64,000 nucleotides of DNA, taken from positions 1-64,000 of the forward strand of contig NZ_JAEMHK010000009.1 of NCBI RefSeq assembly GCF_016458235.1. The letters are read 5' to 3'. Of the stretch, positions 7,857 to 16,564 are shown in pieces. Each line of letters begins with the position of its first letter. Position 1 is the first letter of the stretch. Origin of the DNA: Geomonas propionica. Lineage in GTDB: Bacteria; Desulfobacterota; Desulfuromonadia; Geobacterales; Geobacteraceae. The translations under genes were made by a program, and so were the position numbers. The notes under the pieces are model-generated. The model did not search any database. It was not told the DNA's origin and worked only from the letters and a program-made list of their open reading frames with translations.

Positions 7857-8938
7857 GGAACGAAGCCGTTACCGGGGGACAGCCACCAGGAGCAAAAGCC
7901 TACGTCGCATCGATAGCATCCGCTGTGCCGCGCTTCAGCGCGTGCCAGAGATTCGCTGCGGACCTGGTTCGAGATCATTTCAAGGAAACGCTGACACCTA
8001 GAAGCGTGGGGCTGATCCGGGCCACCTTCGAGCATCCGAGCATCGAGAAGCGGCATTTCGCGGTGGATCATCCCGCCCGCATCTTCAACGAAAGCCAGGA
8101 CGAGAGGGTGGAGCGCTTCACGCGGGAGTCGGTGAACCTGGCAGCCCAGGCGGTAACCCAGGCGCTGGAAAAGGTTGGGTTGTCCGTTCAGGAAGTGAAC
8201 GGGCTGGTGGTCAATACCTGCACCGGATACATCTGCCCCGGCATCTCGACTTACCTGGCGCAGCGTTTGGGGCTCTCCCCCCGTGCCAGGCTGTACGACC
8301 TGGTCGGCAGCGGCTGCGGCGGCGCCATTCCCAATCTCCAGGTGGCCGAATCGATGCTGAGGATGACGGGCGGGGTGGTGGTGAGCGTGGCGGTGGAGAT
8401 CTGCAGCGCTGCGTTCCAGATGGGCAACGACCTGAGCCTGATCCTCTCCAACGCGCTCTTTGGCGACGGTGCTGCCGCCGCGGTGCTGTGGGAAAAGCCG
8501 TCCGGCTTCGAGTTGCACAGTTCCGCCGGGCGCCATGTGCCGGAGCAGCGGGAGGCGATTCGCTTCGTGCACAAGGGGGGGCAGCTGCACAACCAGTTGT
8601 CGACCGACCTCCCCAAACTGGTCGGTAAGGCCGCCGCCGACGTGGTGGACGATCTGCTGGCGATGTCGCCGGTCAGTAAGGACGAGATCGGAGGCTGGGC
8701 GCTGCACACCGGTGGCGAGAAGGTGATCAACGCGGTTCGGGACCAAGTGGGCATACCGGAGGAGCTGCTCCGGGCGACACGGCGCGTCCTGTCGCAATAC
8801 GGCAATATGTCCTCACCGACCGTGTGGTTTGTGCTGGACGAGATGCTGCAGGAGGGGATGCCATCCGGCCAGTGGTGCGTCCTCCTCGCATACGGCGCCG
8901 GCCTATCGGCGCATGCGTGTCTTTTGAGGAAGGTGTAA
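7853..8938 (+). CDS. Type III polyketide synthase (chalcone/stilbene synthase-like)
   Basis: The 361-residue thiolase-fold enzyme carries the full type III PKS triad: Cys155 in GSGCGGA, His285 in WALHTGG and Asn318 in YGNMSS. A GDGAAA motif and a VVNTCTGYICPG segment at 119-130 are also typical. These homodimeric enzymes extend an acyl-CoA starter with malonyl-CoA and cyclise it to a pyrone, resorcinol or phloroglucinol without an ACP. The start at 7853 overlaps the U32 stop (ATGA) and has GGAGGGGAG upstream. It is the last gene of the unit. The starter acyl chain cannot be deduced. Confidence 0.9.
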   Translation: MRNEAVTGGQPPGAKAYVASIASAVPRFSACQRFAADLVRDHFKETLTPRSVGLIRATFEHPSIEKRHFAVDHPARIFNESQDERVERFTRESVNLAAQAVTQALEKVGLSVQEVNGLVVNTCTGYICPGISTYLAQRLGLSPRARLYDLVGSGCGGAIPNLQVAESMLRMTGGVVVSVAVEICSAAFQMGNDLSLILSNALFGDGAAAAVLWEKPSGFELHSSAGRHVPEQREAIRFVHKGGQLHNQLSTDLPKLVGKAAADVVDDLLAMSPVSKDEIGGWALHTGGEKVINAVRDQVGIPEELLRATRRVLSQYGNMSSPTVWFVLDEMLQEGMPSGQWCVLLAYGAGLSAHACLLRKV

Positions 8939-8952
8939 GAAAGAGGCTAGGG

Positions 8953-9018
8953 CTGCGGACTGCGGACTGCCGGGGACTCTAACGTAGAACGTAGAACGTA
9001 GAACATAGAACGTAGAAC
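8953..9018. repeat. Two 7-bp tandem repeats in the convergent gap
   Basis: CTGCGGA is repeated about 2.5 times at 8953-8970, and AACGTAG about 5.4 times (one unit AACATAG) at 8981-9018. They fill the 85-base gap between the converging PKS and radical SAM genes. The units are out of frame with either gene. Replication slippage is the simplest origin. Confidence 0.85.
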
Positions 9019-9023
9019 CGCAG

Positions 9024-10436
9024 TTAAAACCTGTGCCGTGAGCGGAATTGGTCGCCGGTGAAAAAGCCCCTGACCAGATCCAGGTTGTTCAAGAGCACTT
9101 TCAAGCCGCCCTTCTCGCGCTTCTTGACGAAGTAGTTGCCGACGAACATGGAAGGGCTCAGAAACGCCTTCAGGTTCTCCCAGTTCATGATCCGGTTCAA
9201 CTGCCCTACCGTCAGGCGTTTCGTCCTCACATTGCACATGAACCCGGTGTACCTGCTCAGTCGGTCGGGATTGGTCACTAGGCCCGCCTGTAAAAGTTCC
9301 TCCCTGATCCTGGTGCCGGGATACGGGGTGACGCACTGCACGTAGGGGAGGTCGATGCCCAGCCGGCGCGAGGCGCGGAACACCTCCCGGATCTCCTCCG
9401 GGCCGTCGTCCGGATTGCCGATGATGAATCCCCCCATGACGCCGATGCCGTGCTGCCGCAGCAAGCCCACCGCCCGTTCCGTTTTCTCGCGGATGTCCCC
9501 CTTCTGAAAAAGAGCCAGGTTTTGAGGGAGCACCGACTCGATGCCCAGGAACACCATGGCAAAGTTGGCCTGGGCCAGTGCCGGTATCAGCTCCGGATCG
9601 GCCACGATGCCGGCAACCGAAGCCTGCACCAGGTACTCCATGCTGTTCAGCCCGTGCTCCACGATGGCCCGGGCGAGGCTAGTGAAGCGGCGGCTGTCCA
9701 GGGTGATATTGTCATCCACCAGCAGCACGGTCCGGGTTCCCCTTTGTTGCAGCGCCTTCAGGTCTTTGATGACCCGATCGACTTGGTGGCAGCGGAAGCT
9801 GGTTCCGTACATCCCGGTGATCGAGCAGAAGGTGCAGGTCATGGTGCAGCCGCGCGAGGTCTCCACGCAGTCGAGCTTGCGGTCGAAATAGGTGAAGCCG
9901 TCGAGGACGCGCGCGTCGCGGGCCGGTAGCGGGAGCTGGGCGAGATCGAGCAAGGCTGCGGGGGGATTGTGAATGAAAGTGCCATGGTGTGGCCAGGATA
10001 AGCCGGGGACATCGAAGAAGGAGCGTTGCCCGTCCAGCGCCTCCAAGAGTGCCGGAAAAGCGTGTTCTCCCTCGCCGCGCACCAGAAAATCGAAGGGAGG
10101 CGACTCAGCGGTCAGTTCCCCGAAGGCGAGCGTGGCGTGGTAGCCGCCCAGCACCAGCTTGGTCCGGGGGAGGCAGGCGCGGCAGATGTACATTACCTTG
10201 AGGGCGCTTTCGTATTGGAAGCTCATGCTGCTGATGCCCACTACCTCCGGCTGAAACTCGCGCAGGAAGCGCTGCAGCCAGGGCTCTATGTCGCGGTGCA
10301 CCAGCACCAGGTCCACTACCTTCACCTCGTGCAGCGTGAGGTGGGCGGCGATCGAGCAGAGCCCCAGGTTGGGTACCTTGATGATGCGATGGAAGTTGTT
10401 GGCGGCGTCCGGCATCGCCAAAAGGAGTATCTTCAT
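9024..10436 (-). CDS. Cobalamin-binding-domain radical SAM protein
   Basis: The 470-residue protein has a B12-binding-like domain (about 1-130, with GISSMSFQYESAL and LGGYHATL) and a radical SAM domain with CX3CX2C at Cys197, Cys201 and Cys204 (GCTMTCTFC). A C-terminal extension (about 400-470) includes a basic segment VKKREKGG. It resembles hopanoid- and lipid-modifying class B enzymes. It converges on the type III PKS gene and is probably transcribed separately from its own promoter upstream of 10436. AAGGAAG precedes the ATG. Its closeness suggests a link to the PKS product, but this is only positional. Confidence 0.83.
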   Translation of the reverse strand: MKILLLAMPDAANNFHRIIKVPNLGLCSIAAHLTLHEVKVVDLVLVHRDIEPWLQRFLREFQPEVVGISSMSFQYESALKVMYICRACLPRTKLVLGGYHATLAFGELTAESPPFDFLVRGEGEHAFPALLEALDGQRSFFDVPGLSWPHHGTFIHNPPAALLDLAQLPLPARDARVLDGFTYFDRKLDCVETSRGCTMTCTFCSITGMYGTSFRCHQVDRVIKDLKALQQRGTRTVLLVDDNITLDSRRFTSLARAIVEHGLNSMEYLVQASVAGIVADPELIPALAQANFAMVFLGIESVLPQNLALFQKGDIREKTERAVGLLRQHGIGVMGGFIIGNPDDGPEEIREVFRASRRLGIDLPYVQCVTPYPGTRIREELLQAGLVTNPDRLSRYTGFMCNVRTKRLTVGQLNRIMNWENLKAFLSPSMFVGNYFVKKREKGGLKVLLNNLDLVRGFFTGDQFRSRHRF

Positions 10437-10598
10437 CGGCTTCCTTGGGGGGCGGTGTGATTGGAACTTAAGGATTATAGAAGGGGGGACGGGATTAGCA
10501 AATTTGCTCGGGGGGTGGCGAGGAGGGGCAATGAAGATAAAATATTCGTCATTAACCGGATGCTGCGGCGTGGATGCCGCCGCAGCTGGAGGTGGACC

Positions 10599-10751
10599 AT
10601 GGGTGAAAGGGATGGCAAGGAAGAGAGAGCACCGGTGGTGGTCATCGTAGAGCGGCGCAAGCAGAAGGAGAGAGAGTTCAGCTCAACTGAGGTTATGAGG
10701 ATCTTGAGAAAGAGGGCGGCGCGGGCGCGAAAAATTCCGCCTGTGGAATAA
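10599..10751 (+). CDS. Small basic hypothetical protein
   Basis: This short frame encodes 50 residues, very rich in Lys, Arg and Glu (KEERAPVVVIVERRKQKERE). GGAGGTGG lies 5 bases before the ATG. There is no recognised domain or signal peptide. It stands alone between the radical SAM gene and ppk and is followed by a terminator. The strong ribosome site favours it being real; the unusual composition leaves doubt. Confidence 0.45.
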   Translation: MGERDGKEERAPVVVIVERRKQKEREFSSTEVMRILRKRAARARKIPPVE

Positions 10752-10778
10752 AGAAGCGGCATCGGCAACAGCAACAGG

Positions 10779-10828
10779 GAAAGGCCCCCGAACCGGTGAC
10801 AGTAAACAGGACCGGCGGGGGCCTTTTC
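10779..10828 (+). terminator. Intrinsic terminator
   Basis: AAAGGCCCCCG pairs with CGGGGGCCTTTT, extended by an inner CCGGT/ACCGG stem, with a T-rich tail. It closes the small-protein transcript before ppk. Confidence 0.8.
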
Positions 10829-10921
10829 TTTGTCCGTGCCAGGCAAAACAAGTGCGCCAGTTGCCTAAGTCAGATAATAATGAAATAATATTACTATCCT
10901 ACAGATCCGGAGAGTAAGGTC

Positions 10922-13609
10922 ATGGAGACCAAGCCTGTCGCACCTCAGAAAACAGAGCAAGAAGACGATGTCTTCCACCTCATAAATGATCAAGAGCAAG
11001 CCGTTCAGAGTGTGCTCGAGATCCCGCAGATGTACCCGCTTCAGGGCCCTGAGTCATCAGGTGATCCCTTAGAGAGCAACCCTCATTTCATTGACGGTAA
11101 TATGACGGTGATCACTGCCTCTGACGCTGCCAGCGCCCCGCAGCGGCCCGAAGTCGTGCAGCAGCAGGCGCTGCAGCAAGAAAAAGAGGGCCAGGCGGGC
11201 AAATCCAAGACCAGCAAAGGGGCCAAGGCCGTGAAAGCTCCCAAGGCTGTCAAAACAGGTAAGGCAAGCAAAGACGGCAAGGCTGTCAAACCCGCCAAAG
11301 CGACTAAAGCTGCCAAAGCTGCTGCCCCCAAGAATGCTGAAGCCAAGACGGCCAAGGCCAACATTGCCAAGCCTAAAGCCGCCAAGCCTAAGGCCGCCGC
11401 TGCGAAGGCAGCCAAGGCAAAGAGCGCCAAGCCCAAGGCCGCCAAGGCGGTCAAGCCGGGGGCGAAGCAGCCTGCCAAACCGGGCGGTCCCGCCGGCGTG
11501 GAGCACCCGGAGTTCGATCTGGGCGAGAGCCGCTGGTACTTGAACCGCGAGTTGACCTGGCTCGAGTTCAACCGCCGGGTCCTGCACGAGGCGACGGACG
11601 AGCGAACCCCTTTGCTGGAGCGGCTCAAGTTCATCGCTATCGTCAGTTCCAATCTCGACGAATTCGCGATGAAAAGGATCGGCGGCCTGAAGCAGCAGAT
11701 CGGTGCCGGCCTGCACGAGCTGACCCCGGATGGCCGAACGCCGCGCCAGCAGGTGATCGAATGCAACGCCTCGGTTCGGGAGATCGAGGCCGCCAAGAGG
11801 GAAGCTTTCCGCGAGGTGAGGGAACTCCTGGAGGGGAAGGGCATCGTCATCGAAAGCTATGACACCCTTTCGCCCAAAGAGAAAAAGCTGTTGCGCGAGT
11901 ACTACTACAGCAACATCTATCCGCTGCTGACGCCACAGTCTATCGATCCGGCCCATCCTTTCCCGTTCATCTCCAACCTGTCACTAAACCTCCTGGTGAC
12001 GCTGCGTTACCCGAAATCGCGCGAGCACACCCTGGCGCGGGTCAAGGTGCCGATAGGACTGGGGACGTCGCGCTTCATCCGGGTCGGCAAGGGGGACCAC
12101 TTCATCCCGATCGAGCAGGTCATGATGAACAACCTGGACATGCTTTTCCCGGGCATGCTGATTGTTTCCTGCGAGATTTTCCGGGTCACCCGCAACGCCA
12201 ATACCGAAAAGGACGAGGAAGAGGCGGACGACCTTATGTCCATGATCGAGTCGGAGTTGAAGGAGCGCAAATTCGCGCCCATCGTCCGGCTCGAGGTGGG
12301 GGAGGGGATGGAGCCCCTCCATCGCGGCCGGCTTGCCGCCGAACTGGAACTGGACGAGGAAAACGACGTGCTGGAGGTTTCCGGGATGCTCGCCCTGCGG
12401 GACCTGTTCGAGATCTCGAAGCTGGATTACCCGCGCCTGCACGACCCGCCGCACCATCCCATCGACCACCCGCAGCTAATCGCCGAGCGGAACATCTTCC
12501 ATACCATCCGCGACCTCGATTCGGTGCTGCTGCAGCACCCTTACGTCTCCTTCTCCACCTCGGTGGAGCGCTTCTTGCGCGAAGCCGCCAACGACCCCAA
12601 GGTCCGCGCCATCAAGATGACCCTGTACCGCACCTCCATCCAGGGGCGCATTATCGACGCGCTGGTCCAGGCGGCGCAAAACGGCAAGCAGGTGGCGGTG
12701 GTCGTGGAACTGAAGGCGCGCTTCGACGAGGCGACCAACATCCATCTGGCCGAGGTGATGGAAGAGGCTGGGATCCACGTCACCTACGGCGTGGTCGGGT
12801 TGAAGACCCATTGCAAGGTGATCCTGGTGGTGCGCCAGGACTTCCAGGGACTCAGGCGCTACGTCCACATCGGCACCGGGAATTACCATACCGACACGGC
12901 ACGTATGTACAGCGACGTAGGTCTTATCACCTGCGACGACGCCATCGCCCAGGACGTCACCGAACTGTTCAACTACCTGACCACCGGCTTCACCGCCAAG
13001 CGCAATTATCGTGCGGTGATGCCGGCGCCCAAGCTCTTGAAAAAGGCCCTCCTGACGCGCATCGAGCGGGAGGTCGAGATGCACCGGCAAAACGGCGGCG
13101 GGTTGATCAGGTTCAAGATGAATGCGCTTGAGGATGGGGACATCGTCCGGGCGCTCTACCGCGCCTCCATGGCGGGGGTGAAGATCGACCTGTACGTGCG
13201 TGACACCTGCCGGCTCCGCCCCGGCATCCCGGGGCTGTCGGACAACATCCGGGTGGCCAGCATCGTCGGCCGTTTCCTGGAACACGCCCGGATCTACTAC
13301 TTCAGAAACGACGGCGCGGAGGAGTATTTCATTTCTTCGGCCGACGCCATGAAGCGCAACCTCGAGGCGCGCGTGGAAGTCCTTTGTCCGGTTGCGGCGC
13401 CCGAGCTGACCGCGGAGCTGCGGGCCGTGCTTGATTGCCATGATGCCGACCGCCGATCCGCCTGGGACATGCAGGCCGACGGCAGTTACCTGCAGCGCCA
13501 GCCGGTGGAGGGTGAAAGCGGTGAAGGAACGCAGCAGATGTTGATCGCCCAGGCACAGCAGCGGCTGAAGGAAGCACTCAAGCAGAAGAAAAAGCCGATG
13601 CAGAAGTAG
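10922..13609 (+). CDS. ppk1: Polyphosphate kinase 1 with Lys/Ala/Pro-rich N-terminal extension
   Basis: The enzyme makes inorganic polyphosphate from ATP. The catalytic body starts at about residue 204 (RWYLNRELTWLEFNRRVL) and runs to the C terminus. It includes the GLKTHCK and RYVHIGTGNYH segments that hold the two catalytic-site histidines. The 895-residue length is about 190 longer than usual, because residues 93-188 form a low-complexity tail of Lys-Ala-Pro repeats resembling histone H1 or AlgP. The first 90 residues are acidic and unstructured. The tail could bind polyphosphate or DNA. The ATG at 10922 has a weak GGAGAGTAAGG site. An internal start is possible but the frame is continuous. 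Confidence 0.9.
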   Translation: METKPVAPQKTEQEDDVFHLINDQEQAVQSVLEIPQMYPLQGPESSGDPLESNPHFIDGNMTVITASDAASAPQRPEVVQQQALQQEKEGQAGKSKTSKGAKAVKAPKAVKTGKASKDGKAVKPAKATKAAKAAAPKNAEAKTAKANIAKPKAAKPKAAAAKAAKAKSAKPKAAKAVKPGAKQPAKPGGPAGVEHPEFDLGESRWYLNRELTWLEFNRRVLHEATDERTPLLERLKFIAIVSSNLDEFAMKRIGGLKQQIGAGLHELTPDGRTPRQQVIECNASVREIEAAKREAFREVRELLEGKGIVIESYDTLSPKEKKLLREYYYSNIYPLLTPQSIDPAHPFPFISNLSLNLLVTLRYPKSREHTLARVKVPIGLGTSRFIRVGKGDHFIPIEQVMMNNLDMLFPGMLIVSCEIFRVTRNANTEKDEEEADDLMSMIESELKERKFAPIVRLEVGEGMEPLHRGRLAAELELDEENDVLEVSGMLALRDLFEISKLDYPRLHDPPHHPIDHPQLIAERNIFHTIRDLDSVLLQHPYVSFSTSVERFLREAANDPKVRAIKMTLYRTSIQGRIIDALVQAAQNGKQVAVVVELKARFDEATNIHLAEVMEEAGIHVTYGVVGLKTHCKVILVVRQDFQGLRRYVHIGTGNYHTDTARMYSDVGLITCDDAIAQDVTELFNYLTTGFTAKRNYRAVMPAPKLLKKALLTRIEREVEMHRQNGGGLIRFKMNALEDGDIVRALYRASMAGVKIDLYVRDTCRLRPGIPGLSDNIRVASIVGRFLEHARIYYFRNDGAEEYFISSADAMKRNLEARVEVLCPVAAPELTAELRAVLDCHDADRRSAWDMQADGSYLQRQPVEGESGEGTQQMLIAQAQQRLKEALKQKKKPMQK

Positions 13610-13721
13610 CAGGAGAAACATGGACAAGTTGAGAGATGACAGGGAAAACAAGAAGGGGTAGCATATCCCGATGTGCCGGTTTCAGAAACGGCGCTTAAGA
13701 GAAAACAACAGGGGGAACCCG

Positions 13722-13982
13722 ATGGACGCCAACGACAAGTGTATCTGTGCAGGGGACCACGAACACCACATCTGCTTTTTGCACAGCAAAGGGTTGGTTG
13801 AGGAAGTGGAAAAACTGACCGACAATCCCACCGTGACCTGCGCCATCTGCCTGGTCAACGCCAATTCACCCGACAACGTCTGCTCGCCGACCACGTTGGG
13901 AGGCGGCTTCAAATACTCGGACATGCAGGACAGCAAGAAGATCATCTGCGAGAGCGTGACCGTGGATAAGAAGGAAGAGTAA
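13722..13982 (+). CDS. Small cysteine-rich hypothetical protein
   Basis: The 86-residue cytoplasmic protein has a CICAGDHEHHIC start, a central CAIC and two further cysteines, suggesting metal (zinc or Fe-S) binding. No family is recognised. Translation from 13722 is favoured by GGGGGA 6-11 bases upstream, although the frame is open from 13671. It lies 110 bases after ppk on the same strand and is followed by GC-rich hairpins. Confidence 0.65.
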   Translation: MDANDKCICAGDHEHHICFLHSKGLVEEVEKLTDNPTVTCAICLVNANSPDNVCSPTTLGGGFKYSDMQDSKKIICESVTVDKKEE

Positions 13983-13985
13983 GTA

Positions 13986-14065
13986 CCCTCCCCCGGAGGG
14001 GGAGGGCTAGGGAGGGGGATCCGCATGAAGTTTCCCCCCACTCAGCCTCCCCCCTCCGGGGGAGG
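13986..14065. repeat. Pair of GC-rich inverted repeats
   Basis: CCCTCCCCC-GGA-GGGGGAGGG at 13986-14006 and CCTCCCCC-CTCC-GGGGGAGG at 14046-14065 form two stable hairpins between converging genes. A related CTCCTCCCCC...GGGGGAGG dyad occurs near 63210, so this may be a dispersed intergenic element. Confidence 0.7.
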
Positions 14066-14090
14066 AGCTCGTTAAAAAGAGGGCAAAACT

Positions 14091-14124
14091 AAAGGCGGCC
14101 CTGGTAGTTACCGGGGCCGCCTTT
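14091..14124 (-). terminator. Intrinsic terminator of hcp
   Basis: AAAGGCGGCC pairs with GGCCGCCTTT with T's on both outer sides. It lies 25 bases beyond the hcp stop codon. Confidence 0.85.
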
Positions 14125-14149
14125 ATTGTTCATGCTGCAGTTTGTTCGA

Positions 14150-15784
14150 TTACCCGAGGATCTGCTTCAGGTCGCCTTCGGCGGTGCCGATCGGGCCGAT
14201 GTTGAAGTTCTCGACCAGGAAGTTCAGCACGTTCGGGGTGATGAAGGCCGGCAGGCTCGGTCCGAGCTTGATGTTCTTCACGCCCAGGTGGAGCAGGGTG
14301 AGCAGGATCGCCACCGCCTTCTGCTCGTACCAGGAGAGGATGAAGGAGAGCGGCAGGTCGTTGACGCCGCAGTTGAAGGCGCCGGCGAGGGCCACGGCGA
14401 TCTGGATCGCGGAGTAGGCGTCGTTGCACTGGCCGATGTCGAGCAGGCGCGGGATGCCGCCGATGTCGCCGAAGTCGAGCTTGTTGAAGCGGTACTTGCC
14501 GCAGGCCAGGGTCAGGATGACGCAGTCGCTCGGTACCTGCTCGGCGAACTCGGTGTAGTAGTTACGGCCGGTTTTGGCGCCGTCGCAGCCGCCGATCAGG
14601 AAGAAGTGACGGATCTGACCGGCTTTCACCGCGTCGATGACCTTGTCTGCCACGCCGAGCACCGCGTTGTGCCCGAAGCCGGTGAGGATCTCCTTGCCCG
14701 GGGCTTCTTCGAAGCCGGGGAGGGATAGCGCCTTCTCGATGACCGGGGAGAAGTCCCAGCCGTTGATGTTCTTGACGTCCGGCCACTGAACCAGGCCCCA
14801 GGTGAAGAGACGGTCTTTGTAGCTCTCGGCAGGGCGCTGGATGCAGTTGGTGTTGAAGATGATGGCGCCGGGGAACTCGACGAATTCCTTGGCCTGGTCC
14901 TGCCATGCGCCGCCAAAGTTGCCGGCCAGGTGGGCGTATTTCTTGAGGCCCGGGTAGCCGTGGGCGGGGAGCATCTCGCCGTGGGTGTAGATGTTGATCC
15001 CTTTGCCTTCGGTCTGCTTCAGGAGCTCTTCGAGCATGCGCAGGTCGTGGCCGGAAACGAGGATCGCCTTGCCTGCCTTGGTGCCGAGCTGTACCGGGGT
15101 CGGTACCGGATGGCCGAAGCTGTCGGTGTTGGCCTTGTCGAGGAGTTCCATGGTGACCAGGTTGATCCTGCCGCACTCCATGGAGAGGCCGACGAAGTCC
15201 ATCAGGCCGAGGGTGAGGTCGAGGGTGGCGGCGAGAGCCTTGTGGGTGAAGGCATAGACTTCGTCGCTTTCGAGGCCGATCACCAGCGCGTGGTGGGCGT
15301 AAGCGGCGTACCCTTTCATGCCGTAGATGAGGATTTCCTTGACGGAGTGGACGTCAGCGTCGATCTCTTCGCTCTTGACGCCGTGCTTGGCGCCCAACGC
15401 GACCAGTTCGGAGGTGGTGCCGGCGTGGAATGCCTGTGCCGCCTCGGGTACGGTGCCGGTGTAGGGGGCGCCGTTGGCTTTCTCGTAGAGTGCCTGTGCC
15501 TGGTTGCGCAGGGTGGCCGCATCGCGTACCAGCTTGGCGATTTCTTCGGCGTCGAAGTCGACGTTGGTTACGGTGGTGAAGAGGCCGTCCAGCATGAAGC
15601 GGTCGATGGCTGCATCCTTGGCGCCTTTCTCGCGGGCCAGGTTGGCCCAGAAGGCGATCCCTTTCAGGTTGTAGATGAGCAGGTCCTGCAGAGCCGCTAC
15701 TTCCGGCTTCTTGCCGCAGACACCGACTTTAGAGCAACCGCCGTTGGCGGCTTGTTCACACTGGTAGCAAAACATGTTGTCCAT
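14150..15784 (-). CDS. hcp: Hybrid-cluster protein, class I (hydroxylamine reductase)
   Basis: The 544-residue protein begins with Cys6, Cys9, Cys17 and Cys23 in the spacing CX2CX7CX5C. This binds the N-terminal Fe-S cluster and marks the class I form of strict anaerobes. Downstream motifs such as GHDLRMLEELL, FNTNCIQRP, FLIGGCDGAK and TLACGKYRFN supply ligands for the hybrid 4Fe-2O-2S cluster. The enzyme reduces hydroxylamine and scavenges NO in the cytoplasm. AAGGAGG lies upstream of the ATG at 15784. A longer form starting at 15853 (567 residues) also has AGGAGA and cannot be excluded. It is monocistronic with its own terminator. Confidence 0.95.
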   Translation of the reverse strand: MDNMFCYQCEQAANGGCSKVGVCGKKPEVAALQDLLIYNLKGIAFWANLAREKGAKDAAIDRFMLDGLFTTVTNVDFDAEEIAKLVRDAATLRNQAQALYEKANGAPYTGTVPEAAQAFHAGTTSELVALGAKHGVKSEEIDADVHSVKEILIYGMKGYAAYAHHALVIGLESDEVYAFTHKALAATLDLTLGLMDFVGLSMECGRINLVTMELLDKANTDSFGHPVPTPVQLGTKAGKAILVSGHDLRMLEELLKQTEGKGINIYTHGEMLPAHGYPGLKKYAHLAGNFGGAWQDQAKEFVEFPGAIIFNTNCIQRPAESYKDRLFTWGLVQWPDVKNINGWDFSPVIEKALSLPGFEEAPGKEILTGFGHNAVLGVADKVIDAVKAGQIRHFFLIGGCDGAKTGRNYYTEFAEQVPSDCVILTLACGKYRFNKLDFGDIGGIPRLLDIGQCNDAYSAIQIAVALAGAFNCGVNDLPLSFILSWYEQKAVAILLTLLHLGVKNIKLGPSLPAFITPNVLNFLVENFNIGPIGTAEGDLKQILG

Positions 15785-15960
15785 CACTTCCTCCTTAGCA
15801 TTGGTTTGAGTTGGGGTTGTCATACCGAAAAGGTTCTTCAAAAAGCTCTTCATCCAATCTCCTGGTTTGTCTTTGATCTGTCGAAGCGGTCCCTCTGGCA
15901 GCCGTCGGCTCCTGTGCGCCGCTTCGATGTTGTGACTGTAACGGCTAATGCCGCCAGCAA

Positions 15961-15978
15961 CCTTGACCTAAGTCATAA
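15961..15978 (-). promoter_or_regulatory. CRP/FNR-type palindrome upstream of hcp
   Basis: TTGAC-CTAA-GTCAT is a near-perfect dyad about 180 bases before the hcp start. It resembles operators of the CRP/FNR superfamily (FNR, DNR, HcpR) that switch on hcp under nitrosative stress. Which regulator binds is not known. Confidence 0.4.
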
Positions 15979-16233
15979 AAACGGGGTTTGTGGGTTTGGG
16001 GATCTTTTTTGTCTTCTGGGGGATGATGGGAGTTGTGGGAGTGATGGGAAGCGTGGGTTGATGGGAGCTAGGGGGATAGGAGGGGCTGGGCGGAATGGGA
16101 GAGGCTGGGGGGAGCGAGCTGAGCGAGAAGCGGGGGGGATAAGCTGGACACGCTGTGAAGCTGGGAAGGCTGAGGAGGCTGAGGAGGCTGAGGAGGCTGG
16201 GCGCCGCACGGGCACTACCATGCGACGCCGCGC
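15979..16233. other. Intergenic stretch with 9-bp repeat
   Basis: This gap between the hcp promoter and the next gene has no convincing gene. It is strongly G/A-rich on the plus strand and contains three exact copies of GAGGAGGCT at 16172-16198, preceded by a partial copy. The long open frame crossing it on the plus strand is a shadow of hcp. Confidence 0.6.
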
Positions 16234-16506
16234 TTAGTGGACTATGCTCCCTACCATGGCCTTGTAGATGTCGGGACGGAGCACGAACTGCAACCTCGAT
16301 GAGGTCGCTGTGCCAAAGGCTATCGCTTCCTGGCCGCCGATGTAGTTGTTCAGATGGTAGATGGGACGCAAGTTGAAACCGAGCCGCGCCAGGTCGGCCT
16401 CGAAGACACGACCGTACTTCGACGCCAACTCAGATACCTTGTCCCACGTGCCTAACATTTCCAGGGGGATGGCTACCCCGTCCGCTACTCGAATGAGTTC
16501 CTGCAT
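16234..16506 (-). CDS. Hypothetical protein
   Basis: The 90-residue soluble protein has no signal peptide, membrane segment or motif I recognise. It begins MQELIRVADG and has normal amino-acid composition. AGGAGGAA lies 6 bases before the ATG, giving a good translation start. It follows the MFS gene at a distance of 58 bases on the same strand and could be in its operon. Confidence 0.6.
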   Translation of the reverse strand: MQELIRVADGVAIPLEMLGTWDKVSELASKYGRVFEADLARLGFNLRPIYHLNNYIGGQEAIAFGTATSSRLQFVLRPDIYKAMVGSIVH

Positions 16507-16564
16507 GCGCGTTCCTCCTGACTACTGAGGCATTTATCGGCATGCACGCCGGGAACTTGAGTGC

